Under the pieces are notes generated by a model. The model did not search any database. It was not told the DNA's origin and saw only the letters and a list, made by a program, of their open reading frames with translations. Positions 24,945 to 33,174 of a DNA stretch of 64,000 nucleotides are shown here, piece after piece; within the stretch, counting starts at the first letter, position 1, and each line of letters opens with the position of its first letter. Source of the DNA: Carboxylicivirga longa (lineage in GTDB: Bacteria; Bacteroidota; Bacteroidia; Bacteroidales; Marinilabiliaceae); the NCBI RefSeq assembly GCF_050589825.1, contig NZ_JBNGOZ010000003.1, forward strand, positions 1 through 64,000, read 5' to 3'. The position numbers were made by a program, and so were the translations under genes.

Positions 24945-27149
24945 ATGATGTGTAGCCTAAGTAAATATGTGAAGAATAGTCATATTCTGGTGTTTTGTAT
25001 GTTGTGCTTTTCAGGAATAGCAACTATAAAGGCACAGACGAAACCCAATGTAATAGTCATAATGGCCGACGATCTGGGCTATGCCGATGTGGGTTTTAAT
25101 GGCTCTACCGAAATTCCTACGCCAAATATCGATCGTATTGCGGATAACGGTATAACATTTACCAGTGGTTATACAACGTATTCAGTGTGTGGTCCAAGCA
25201 GGGCCGGTTTTATTACCGGCCGTTATCAGCAGCGTTTTGGTTTTGAACGAAACCCGTTATATCGTACTGATGATCCGTTTATGGGCTTACCTCTTGATGA
25301 AATGACCATTGCCGAATCGGTCTCACAAGTGGGCTATAAATCCGGTGTTATTGGCAAATGGCATTTGGGGGCTCATATTTCCAATCACCCGCTCAATCGT
25401 GGATTCGATGAGTTCTATGGCCATCTGGGTGGTGGGCACAGGTATTTTCCTGAAGACCTGACCATTGAGGATAGTTATGCTGCAAAAAATGAGGACCAAA
25501 GCTATTTGACATGGATCCTTAGGAATCATACACCGGAAAAAACAGATGAATACATAACGGATGAATTTTCCAATGAAGCCGTTGAGTTTGTGTCGCGTCA
25601 CAAGGATCATCCTTTTTTTCTGTTTCTTTCATATAACGCTCCGCACTCACCAATGCAGGCGAAAGATGAAGATCTGGCGTTGTTTCCATCACTTACCGAT
25701 AAGCGTCAAATCTATGCAGCCATGGTTCATGCGGTTGACAGGGGTGTAGGGAAATTACTAGATAAGTTACAAGAGTTAAATATAGAAGATAATACCATTG
25801 TTTTTTTCTTGTCGGATAATGGTGGCCCAGAAAGTAAAAATGCCTCAGATAACGGTATTCTTCGTGGAGGCAAAAGCGATGTGTTTGAAGGAGGCTACCG
25901 TGTGCCTTTTGCCATGCAATGGACTGGTGAGATTGATGGTGGTGTAACGTATGATTTCCCGGTATCATCGCTCGATATTTTCGCCACTTTATCAGCACTG
26001 TCAGAATCACCAGTTAATCCTGATAAACCACTGGATGGTGTTAACCTGATCCCATATCTGAATGGCGAGGAAAGCGGAAGACCCCATGAAACAATTCATA
26101 TCCGTAAGTTTGATCAGGATCGTCATGCCGTGCGTTACGGTGATATGAAATACATACGGTTTATGGCTGAAAGTCCTAATCCAAGGTTATACAATTTGAA
26201 TACCAATATCAGTGAAAGCGATGCAGATGGACAGAATCTATACTGGAATGCTGATTATAAGCATCAGCGAGATGAATTACAAGCAATTCAAGCCGAATGG
26301 GAAGAGGGTTTAATTCACCCACGTTTTCTAGGTTTGGTACACGATGAGCTGGTGTGGGCAACGGAAGTGAACTTGTCTAGTGAGAATATTGAACTTAATA
26401 GCAATGATACATACCAGCTCGAGGCTTCCATCTTGCCCAATGATGCCTTTAATGATGTGATCGAATGGAACAGTAATAACCCTTCTGTGGTTTCGGTGGA
26501 TGACAGCGGTATGGTCACAGCCCTTAGTGAGGGGTATGCCATTGTTACGGCAAGGGTTGTAGATCGTCGACAAGTATTTAAGCAATGTGTTGTTAAAGTT
26601 GGTAGTCCGGATGAAGCGAGTACCATCACGCTGTCCGACAATGTGCTCACATTAACCACCGGCAAACCTGCCCGCTTAACAGCAGAAGTTAATTCATCCA
26701 GCAGTAGTTACGCCATCGAATGGAGCAGCAATAATATGGCTGTTGCAACGGTCGATGAGCATGGACATGTGCTAACACATCGGCAGGGGCAGGCAATTAT
26801 AACAGCTAAGGTGACAGGCAGTCCAAACATATCTGCTGAGTGTGAGATTAATGTTGAAGACTACCAGGAAGGTACCGGAATTTTTGATAATGATTTGGTG
26901 CAGGCTGATTTCTTCTCTGTTTATCCTAATCCAGTGGTGAACGGACAGGCCACTATTTTATTTAAAATGAATGAACCCAAAGCCTATATAAAGCTTTATG
27001 ATGTTTCCGGACAGTTGGCTAAGGAAAAGACTCTGGAAGGAGTCCGTCAACATATGTTGAATGTGAGCGGCTTAGCGAATGGCTTGTACTTTATCAATAT
27101 GAATACAGATAAAATGGTGCAGACAAAAAAAATACTGGTCAGGAACTAA
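24945..27149 (+). CDS. Secreted sulfatase (S1_19-like) with two Big_2-type domains and T9SS tail
   Basis: A 734-residue protein. The signal peptide ends TIKAQ. The catalytic domain (about 32-465) has DDLGYADVGFNG, the maturation motif CGPSR with Cys82, GKWHLG, HSPMQ and LSDNGGPES. The run CGPSRAGFITGRYQQRFGFE is typical of subfamily S1_19, which includes carrageenan sulfatases. Two bacterial Ig-like domains follow (about 468-555, VVSVDDSGMVTALSEG; about 560-640, VATVDEHG), then a T9SS tail (VYPNPVVNG). This sulfatase should therefore act on the cell surface or outside the cell, unlike the lipoprotein sulfatases in the same unit. Twelve bases separate it from the next sulfatase gene. Confidence 0.87.
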   Translation: MMCSLSKYVKNSHILVFCMLCFSGIATIKAQTKPNVIVIMADDLGYADVGFNGSTEIPTPNIDRIADNGITFTSGYTTYSVCGPSRAGFITGRYQQRFGFERNPLYRTDDPFMGLPLDEMTIAESVSQVGYKSGVIGKWHLGAHISNHPLNRGFDEFYGHLGGGHRYFPEDLTIEDSYAAKNEDQSYLTWILRNHTPEKTDEYITDEFSNEAVEFVSRHKDHPFFLFLSYNAPHSPMQAKDEDLALFPSLTDKRQIYAAMVHAVDRGVGKLLDKLQELNIEDNTIVFFLSDNGGPESKNASDNGILRGGKSDVFEGGYRVPFAMQWTGEIDGGVTYDFPVSSLDIFATLSALSESPVNPDKPLDGVNLIPYLNGEESGRPHETIHIRKFDQDRHAVRYGDMKYIRFMAESPNPRLYNLNTNISESDADGQNLYWNADYKHQRDELQAIQAEWEEGLIHPRFLGLVHDELVWATEVNLSSENIELNSNDTYQLEASILPNDAFNDVIEWNSNNPSVVSVDDSGMVTALSEGYAIVTARVVDRRQVFKQCVVKVGSPDEASTITLSDNVLTLTTGKPARLTAEVNSSSSSYAIEWSSNNMAVATVDEHGHVLTHRQGQAIITAKVTGSPNISAECEINVEDYQEGTGIFDNDLVQADFFSVYPNPVVNGQATILFKMNEPKAYIKLYDVSGQLAKEKTLEGVRQHMLNVSGLANGLYFINMNTDKMVQTKKILVRN

Positions 27150-27161
27150 AATTAATATAAG

Positions 27162-29879
27162 ATGTTAAGAGGCGTATTTATACTTTTATTGGGACTGATT
27201 TGTCTGGGCGGTAATGCACAGGAAAGGATGAATGCCGTGCTAATTGTTCTGGACGATATGAACGACTATATTGGCGTAATGGGAGGTCATCCCCAGGCCA
27301 AAACACCCAATATCGACCAATTGGCCAATGAAGGTGTGTTCTTTTCCAATGCCCATGCTAATGCTCCAATTTGTGCACCGTCAAGAGCCAGTTTTTTATC
27401 GGGTTTGTATCCTTCAACAACAGGTAATTTTGGATTTGCCCGTATTGCCGATAATGAGGTTTTGAGCAATTCCAAGTTCATTATGGAGTATGCTGCTGAA
27501 AACGGCTATGAAACTTATAGTACCGGCAAAATATTTCATCGAAGCGGGGATGATCCATCAAAAGTAAAGGGAGAGAAACAAGACCAGGGACCTTATGCGT
27601 GGGATGGAACCAATGCCATTGGTCACCCGTCAGTACCGGAACCATTTCGGAATGTAGGTTTATTAAACGGGTCGTTTGCCCCGCTCTCAGATGTGCCACC
27701 GGGAGGATGGCGTAATAATATAACGGCCAACTCAGCTTTTAATTATATATCGGCTGATGAACGTGATAAGATGTGTGATGAAAAGAGTGCTGATTTTGTA
27801 AAGCTATGGATTGATGAACATGAAACATTAAAAGCTCAGGGCAGTGATAAACCTTTTTTTATGGCTTATGGAGGTGTGAAACCGCATACACCCCACGTGG
27901 TCCCTCAACGTTTTTTTGATATGTATCCTTTGGATAAAGTTATGATACCGGAGATATTAAAGAATGATTTAAAGGATACTTACGGTCATCATTATAGTGC
28001 TTCCGGCTTTAACGACTATGATTCCCTGCTGGTATCTTACGCTACAGCAGAAGAGGGACTACGACGTTATGTGCAAAGCAAATTAGCCTGTATCGCTTTT
28101 GCCGACAGTTTGGTTGGGGTAGTTCATAATGTCATAAAGAACAGCTCCTTTGCCAATAATACAACCATCATATTGTGTGGTGACAATGGTTTCCATATGG
28201 GAGAAAAGTGTCGATTGGCAAAAAATACTTTGTGGGAAGAAAGTACACGCATTCCATTTATACTTAAAGCCCCTGGTTTTAACTCTTCGGCAGGTACAGT
28301 TGTTACTCATCCCATAGGCTTGATTGATATTTATCCCACCTTTAAAGACTTATGTAACTGGAGTGGAGAAACAAAAAAAAACACTAACGGAGCTGAACTG
28401 GATGGTCATAGTCTGAGAACATTTTTGGAAAATCCTAATACAATGACTTGGTCAGGTCCGAATGTCGCCTTAGAATCGGTTTTTAACCCTGCAAGTGAAG
28501 AAATTGGAAAACAAAATTATGCCGTTCGTTCAAAAGATTACCGTTATATTCTTTACCCTTCAGGAGATGAGGAACTATACGATCTGTCGACTGATAAGAA
28601 TGAATGGAACAATGTCATTTTTGATGAGACATATGCCGCAATAGCGCAAGAACTGCGTGAGCAATTAAAAGCGCTTGTGCCAGAAGTAAGCTTTGAGAAA
28701 ACAAGTGCGATACCATATCTCTTTTACGATAACTTTGAAAGTTATCGTGAAGGAGATGACTTGCTAAGCAAAGGTTATCAGCAAAAAAACGGAGAAGCTA
28801 CCACAACAACTTTGGCGCTTGAAGAAGAAAACCAATTTGCATTAAATGTGTCAGTTAATGGGAGTGCAATCAGTATGCGTAAAAACGTTAAAGATCTGAC
28901 ACCTGGCAAAGTTTATTTTTTTGAAGCATCAACACGAACGGAAACCAGTGTAACAGCCGGTTCGTGGGAAGCCGTTACACCAAATACCATTACTGGGCAT
29001 CAGTGTGTTGATTGGCATACTTTTTCTGTGCCATTAAGGCCCAACAAGGATTCCTGGGCAGAAGGTGTGGCCATGAATTTATTTATAGGTTCCGCACAGA
29101 ATAAGCCCTTAGCCGTTGACAGTTTTGCTTTTTATGCAGCCGACCTTGTGATTAAGACTAATGATTTTAATGAAAATGAATTAATCGCCGGGAATGATTA
29201 TCAATTTGAATCGATGGTTATTCCTGCAAGGGAATCGTATTCGTGGTCGCTTATTGAGGGGACGGGTTCCGCCAGTATCGATACAAAAGGATTGTTGACA
29301 GCCAAAGCTGCCGGGACTGTAAAAATTATTGCAACTATGAATAACTATCCGTCGGTGAATTGTACAACAGAGGTTGTTATATGGAATGATGCGATTAATC
29401 CAACACTAACAATTTCTGAGATTAATGAAGAACTGTTGGTTGATGTGCCCATTCAATTATCTGCCAGTCTTAATCCGGAAATTGATATACCTGTTTTATG
29501 GAGTGTTGATGATGAAAGTAAGGCCATTATCAACCAAACAACGGGTTTGTTAATTCCAATTGATTATGCTACGATTACGATTACAGCAAGCTTGTACAAA
29601 CATCAGGATGTATTTACCAGTGTGCAACTGGATATTAAAGAAAATACCTCTGTTAAAGACCTAAAGGCATCCTATTTTAAGATTTATCCCAATCCATCTA
29701 AAGGCATTTTTTATATCGATGGTGATGGAATTGAGCCACGATACCAAGTGTATAACTCAATGGGGAGGATGGTTAAAGACTCATCTGGTTCCATCCTGAA
29801 TTTAAGTGGTTTTGCCAATGGAGTTTACTATTTAGTCATCGACAGAAACAATGTTGAAAAGATTATATTAAGCAAATAG
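27162..29879 (+). CDS. Secreted sulfatase (S1_7-like) with binding/Ig-like domains and T9SS tail
   Basis: A 905-residue protein with a signal peptide ending GGNAQ. The sulfatase domain (about 22-510) carries LDDMNDYIGVMGGHPQ, the maturation motif CAPSR with Cys71, STGKIFH, KPHTPHVVP and CGDNGFHMGEK. This iduronate-2-sulfatase-like pattern matches subfamily S1_7, which has members in carrageenan loci. Residues about 525-665 look like a carbohydrate-binding sandwich (YDNFESYREGDDLL). Two Ig-like segments follow (about 670-745 and 748-825), then a T9SS tail (IYPNPSKG). Extracellular desulfation before uptake is the inferred role. The exact sulfate position cannot be read from sequence. Confidence 0.86.
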   Translation: MLRGVFILLLGLICLGGNAQERMNAVLIVLDDMNDYIGVMGGHPQAKTPNIDQLANEGVFFSNAHANAPICAPSRASFLSGLYPSTTGNFGFARIADNEVLSNSKFIMEYAAENGYETYSTGKIFHRSGDDPSKVKGEKQDQGPYAWDGTNAIGHPSVPEPFRNVGLLNGSFAPLSDVPPGGWRNNITANSAFNYISADERDKMCDEKSADFVKLWIDEHETLKAQGSDKPFFMAYGGVKPHTPHVVPQRFFDMYPLDKVMIPEILKNDLKDTYGHHYSASGFNDYDSLLVSYATAEEGLRRYVQSKLACIAFADSLVGVVHNVIKNSSFANNTTIILCGDNGFHMGEKCRLAKNTLWEESTRIPFILKAPGFNSSAGTVVTHPIGLIDIYPTFKDLCNWSGETKKNTNGAELDGHSLRTFLENPNTMTWSGPNVALESVFNPASEEIGKQNYAVRSKDYRYILYPSGDEELYDLSTDKNEWNNVIFDETYAAIAQELREQLKALVPEVSFEKTSAIPYLFYDNFESYREGDDLLSKGYQQKNGEATTTTLALEEENQFALNVSVNGSAISMRKNVKDLTPGKVYFFEASTRTETSVTAGSWEAVTPNTITGHQCVDWHTFSVPLRPNKDSWAEGVAMNLFIGSAQNKPLAVDSFAFYAADLVIKTNDFNENELIAGNDYQFESMVIPARESYSWSLIEGTGSASIDTKGLLTAKAAGTVKIIATMNNYPSVNCTTEVVIWNDAINPTLTISEINEELLVDVPIQLSASLNPEIDIPVLWSVDDESKAIINQTTGLLIPIDYATITITASLYKHQDVFTSVQLDIKENTSVKDLKASYFKIYPNPSKGIFYIDGDGIEPRYQVYNSMGRMVKDSSGSILNLSGFANGVYYLVIDRNNVEKIILSK

Positions 29880-29930
29880 CAGGTTGGTAGTCATGTTGTT
29901 TTCTATAAATTTGAGCAAATTACAAATGCT

Positions 29931-30854
29931 ATGAAACCATTAGTATTATTCTGTTTTATGACTTTAATGCACTTTACTGTGGCTAGTTCTCAGCTTGTTA
30001 ATATATGGGAACCCAATCAGATACCGAACTATCAGGATAAAAAGGGTGAAGAACGAGTTCCGGAAAGGGATATTCTTTTTATTGAAAATGTTCAAAAGCC
30101 AAGTTTAGAAATCTTTGTTCCATCTAAGAAAAATGCCATTGGAATGGCAGTGTTAATTTGTCCGGGTGGGGGTTATGCAGGTGTTGCTTATGATTGGGAA
30201 GGAAGCGATTATGCAAAGTGGTTTAATAGCCAGGGAATTGCGGCCTTTGTTTTAAAATACAGAATGCCACAGGCCGAATCCGTTATTACATCTTATTTGG
30301 CACCAATACAAGATGCTCAGCGTGCTATCAGGTTTTTAAGGTATAATGCAGACAGTTTTAATATTGATAAAAACAAAATTGGGGTAATTGGTTCTTCTGC
30401 CGGAGGACATTTAGCTTCTACTTTAGCTACACATTTAAATGAAGCCTACTATGAACCGATAGATGTGATTGATCAGGAATCAGTGCATCCAAACTTTATG
30501 ATGCTTATTTACCCTGTCATTAGTATGAAGGAAGGCGTGACACACAAGGGTTCAAGAAATAGTTTATTAGGGAAAAATCCGTCGGATGCATTGGTGTTAC
30601 AATTCTCGAATGAATTAAGAGTCACCCCTGCAACACCTGTAACCTTTATAGTTCATTCGGGCAATGATAAGGCTGTACCTGTTGAAAATAGTATTAGAAT
30701 GTATCAGGCTTTGCTTAAAAATGATGTAAACACTACCATGCACATTTTTCCCAATGGTGGTCACGGATATAGTATGGGCATAAACACGATAAACACGCCA
30801 GACTGGACAGAACTTGCAAAGCAGTGGCTTTCATCTATTGAAACAGTGTTATAA
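29931..30854 (+). CDS. Exported alpha/beta-hydrolase carbohydrate esterase
   Basis: A 307-residue exported esterase (signal peptide ending VASSQ). It shows CPGGGYAGVAYDWEG, the nucleophile elbow GSSAGGHLAS, the acid HSGNDKAVP and the catalytic His in GGHGYSMG. This combination is common in acetyl-esterase-like enzymes of polysaccharide loci. The likely role is removal of acetyl or other acyl groups from oligosaccharides in the periplasm. It differs clearly from the esterase half of the fusion at 18421. It lies 51 bases after the S1_7-like sulfatase and 82 before the next sulfatase. Confidence 0.82.
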   Translation: MKPLVLFCFMTLMHFTVASSQLVNIWEPNQIPNYQDKKGEERVPERDILFIENVQKPSLEIFVPSKKNAIGMAVLICPGGGYAGVAYDWEGSDYAKWFNSQGIAAFVLKYRMPQAESVITSYLAPIQDAQRAIRFLRYNADSFNIDKNKIGVIGSSAGGHLASTLATHLNEAYYEPIDVIDQESVHPNFMMLIYPVISMKEGVTHKGSRNSLLGKNPSDALVLQFSNELRVTPATPVTFIVHSGNDKAVPVENSIRMYQALLKNDVNTTMHIFPNGGHGYSMGINTINTPDWTELAKQWLSSIETVL

Positions 30855-30936
30855 ATGTGATAATATTTGCTCGCTATCTGTTATTGTACCATTAAAGTTT
30901 TGGTGATATTTCGATTTCAATAATAACTAGATACAA

Positions 30937-32328
30937 ATGAACAAATTTGCTTTACTTTCCTGTTTATTATTGGGTTTGTTGGCGTGTAAAACGGAAAAAA
31001 CGACAAGCAAGCAACAGCCCAATTTAATAATGATCATGACCGATGATATGGGTTATGCCGATGTTGGCTTTAATGGTTGTACCGATATTCCAACGCCCAA
31101 TATAGATAAAATAGCTGATCAAGGCGTTCGTTTCACTCAGGGCTATGTTACGTTTCCGGTGTGTGGTCCAAGTCGGGCTGGTTTTTTAACGGGGCGTTAC
31201 CAGGATCGCTTCGGATTTACAACCAACCCTTCAATTGATCCAAATAATCCTATTTCCGGCTTGCCTGTGGAAGAAGAAACCATGGCTCAGGTATTGCGCA
31301 AAGCCGGTTATAAAAACGCCATAGTAGGTAAGTGGCATATGGGTACACATCCAAATTTTCATCCACTTGAAAGAGGATTTGATTATTTCTATGGTTTTCT
31401 ATCGGGTGGGCACAATTACTTCCACGATGAACTGTATCTGAATGACCTCTCGGAAGTGACAAAAAAATGGGAGTGGTATCGAACTAAGATCATTGAAAAC
31501 AGAGAAAAGGTTGAAACGGACGATTACCTGACGGATGAGTTGAGCGATGCAGCGGTCAATTTTATCAATCAAAAAGTAGATAAAAGCGAGCACTTTATGC
31601 TTTACCTGGCCTATAATGCACCGCATACTCCTTTGCAAGCCACAGAAAAGTACCTGTCACGCTTTCCAAATATCGAGGATAAAAAGCGAAAAACATACGC
31701 TGCTATGGTCAGTGCCGTTGACGATGGCGTTGGTAGGGTTTTAAAAGCATTGCAAGACGGAGGCATTAATGATAATACCATTGTGGTATTTCTCTCAGAT
31801 AATGGTGGCGCACACAATAATGCATCTGATAACGGACCTTTGCGAGGATTAAAAGGTGACTTGTTTGAGGGTGGCATTCGTGTGCCTTTTGCCATGCGTT
31901 GGCCTGCTGTTATTCGTGCTGGTCAAACTTATGACAAAGCCATTTCTTCAATGGATGTTATGGCAACCATTGTTGCACAAAACAACATTGAAATAAGCGC
32001 TGAGCGCCCTTTGGATGGTGTTGATTTAATTCCCTATTTGACGGGTGAATCAAAAGAGGAACCGCATGATTATCTATTCTGGCGCAAGTGGGAGCAAAAT
32101 GCCATGGCTATACGTCAGGGAATGAATAAACTGGTAGCTAATAATAATCAGGATAACAATGCGCCAGAATTGTACAATATAGAGAATGAATTAAATGAGC
32201 AGACGAATATAAAAGCCGAAAATGAAGAATTATCAAATCATCTTCTGGAAGAATGGGAAAAGTGGAATGCACAATTGAAAGATCGTGTTTTTCCGACACT
32301 TGGGGGTGATGAATGGTGGATAGATTAA
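30937..32328 (+). CDS. Sulfatase (S1_19-like), lipoprotein
   Basis: A 463-residue type I sulfatase. The lipobox LLAC puts the lipidated Cys at 17. The active-site motif CGPSR has Cys76, followed by AGFLTGRYQDRFGF, the same S1_19-like pattern as the protein at 24945. TDDMGYADVGFNG, GKWHMGTHPN, HTPLQ and LSDNGG complete the active site. Without the Ig-like domains and T9SS tail it is the periplasmic counterpart of the 24945 enzyme, so the pair may treat polymer and oligosaccharide respectively; that division is inference. Confidence 0.88.
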   Translation: MNKFALLSCLLLGLLACKTEKTTSKQQPNLIMIMTDDMGYADVGFNGCTDIPTPNIDKIADQGVRFTQGYVTFPVCGPSRAGFLTGRYQDRFGFTTNPSIDPNNPISGLPVEEETMAQVLRKAGYKNAIVGKWHMGTHPNFHPLERGFDYFYGFLSGGHNYFHDELYLNDLSEVTKKWEWYRTKIIENREKVETDDYLTDELSDAAVNFINQKVDKSEHFMLYLAYNAPHTPLQATEKYLSRFPNIEDKKRKTYAAMVSAVDDGVGRVLKALQDGGINDNTIVVFLSDNGGAHNNASDNGPLRGLKGDLFEGGIRVPFAMRWPAVIRAGQTYDKAISSMDVMATIVAQNNIEISAERPLDGVDLIPYLTGESKEEPHDYLFWRKWEQNAMAIRQGMNKLVANNNQDNNAPELYNIENELNEQTNIKAENEELSNHLLEEWEKWNAQLKDRVFPTLGGDEWWID

Positions 32329-32357
32329 CGCAAAAATAAATATTAGAACCTACTATT

Positions 32358-32813
32358 ATGAAAAATATTTTGAAAGTCAGTGTATTCTTATTGGTAATGT
32401 TAATTGCAGTAGGATGCGGTGGCAGCGGTAGCAAAGTGGAACCGGAGCCAAAGGATGTTATGAATCCTGAAATGACAATAACAAAACCTGTGGAAGGGGC
32501 CACTGTAATAAAGGGAAATAGTCTGGATTTATCTGGTACTTTTACTGATGATATGGAACTAGAAGGTCTAACCATAACTTTGAGCTTTAATCAGACTAAA
32601 TCATCAAATGGTATAACAGATCCATGGGAACCAGTCAATAATCCGGAGCTAATTGCTTTAACTGGAAAGGAAGACGAAGTAACCAACCACCAATTGTTTG
32701 AAGAATATATTCCTGCCGATTGTAAAGGCGGTCAATACCTTTTGACTCTTGAATTAAAAGATAAGGCAGGAAAGTCAATAAGCAAGCAAATCAATATAGT
32801 TATTGAAGGATAA
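32358..32813 (+). CDS. DUF4625-like lipoprotein
   Basis: A 151-residue lipoprotein. The lipobox IAVGC gives Cys20, followed by a Gly/Ser/acidic linker. The rest is an Ig-like beta-sandwich starting with MTITKPVEGATVIKGNSLDL and ending LELKDKAGKSISKQINIVI, which fits DUF4625. Such small lipoproteins occur next to glycan-uptake genes and may help bind glycan or receptor, but no function is proven. It is the last gene before the terminator at 32832. Confidence 0.65.
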   Translation: MKNILKVSVFLLVMLIAVGCGGSGSKVEPEPKDVMNPEMTITKPVEGATVIKGNSLDLSGTFTDDMELEGLTITLSFNQTKSSNGITDPWEPVNNPELIALTGKEDEVTNHQLFEEYIPADCKGGQYLLTLELKDKAGKSISKQINIVIEG

Positions 32814-32831
32814 TTGTAACATAACAGGGTA

Positions 32832-32870
32832 AACTGGCAACTGGGGAAACTTGGTTGCCAGTTTTATTTT
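32832..32870 (+). terminator. Rho-independent terminator closing the long unit
   Basis: AACTGGCAAC (32832-32841) pairs perfectly with GTTGCCAGTT (32854-32863), followed by TTATTTT. It lies 19 bases after the stop of the DUF4625-like gene. The rest of the gap to 33104 holds no visible gene. Confidence 0.9.
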
Positions 32871-33104
32871 AGAGTTGTTTTTAATTGAAATAGCGCTTAA
32901 AGACCCCTGTAAAATAATTCATCTACCTGATCTATTCTCCTTGTAACTATCAAATACTAATTCTGTTTTTATACGCAACGAAAATTGCAATATGAATCGA
33001 ATTTGATTGAATATAACTTCTGAATAATAATGTATGTTTGTGTCTTAGTATTTGTAAATGTGATGATTGGGTTTGTTTAGTGGGCTCGATGTTTGCATAT
33101 ATTT

Positions 33105-33158
33105 GCTAATCGTTGTCAGATATGTGTTAATGTGTATTGTTGGAGATGGATATTTTTG
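33105..33158 (+). promoter_or_regulatory. Locus-type promoter with exact TAnnTTTG
   Basis: The box GCTAATCGTTGTCAGATATG starts at 33105 and the exact consensus -7 element TATTTTTG lies at 33151-33158, 46 bases apart. The ATG at 33175 follows after 16 bases. This is the best -7 match of the set and supports calling the others promoters. Confidence 0.65.
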
Positions 33159-33174
33159 TGACAAAACATATAAG

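Noticed and set aside
32138..32575. 145-residue minus-strand frame across the end of the sulfatase and the DUF4625-like gene
   Set aside because: It is antisense to two recognisable genes and shows low-complexity Ser-rich sequence.
32358..32813. SusD- or SusE-type surface glycan-binding protein
   Set aside because: The protein is too short, lacks TPR-like or SusE-type features, and has no SusC beside it; DUF4625-like is the safer name.
33067..33174. N-terminal extension of the beta-helix protein starting at 33067
   Set aside because: This stretch contains the promoter box and -7 element, and ATG 33175 gives a normal signal peptide.
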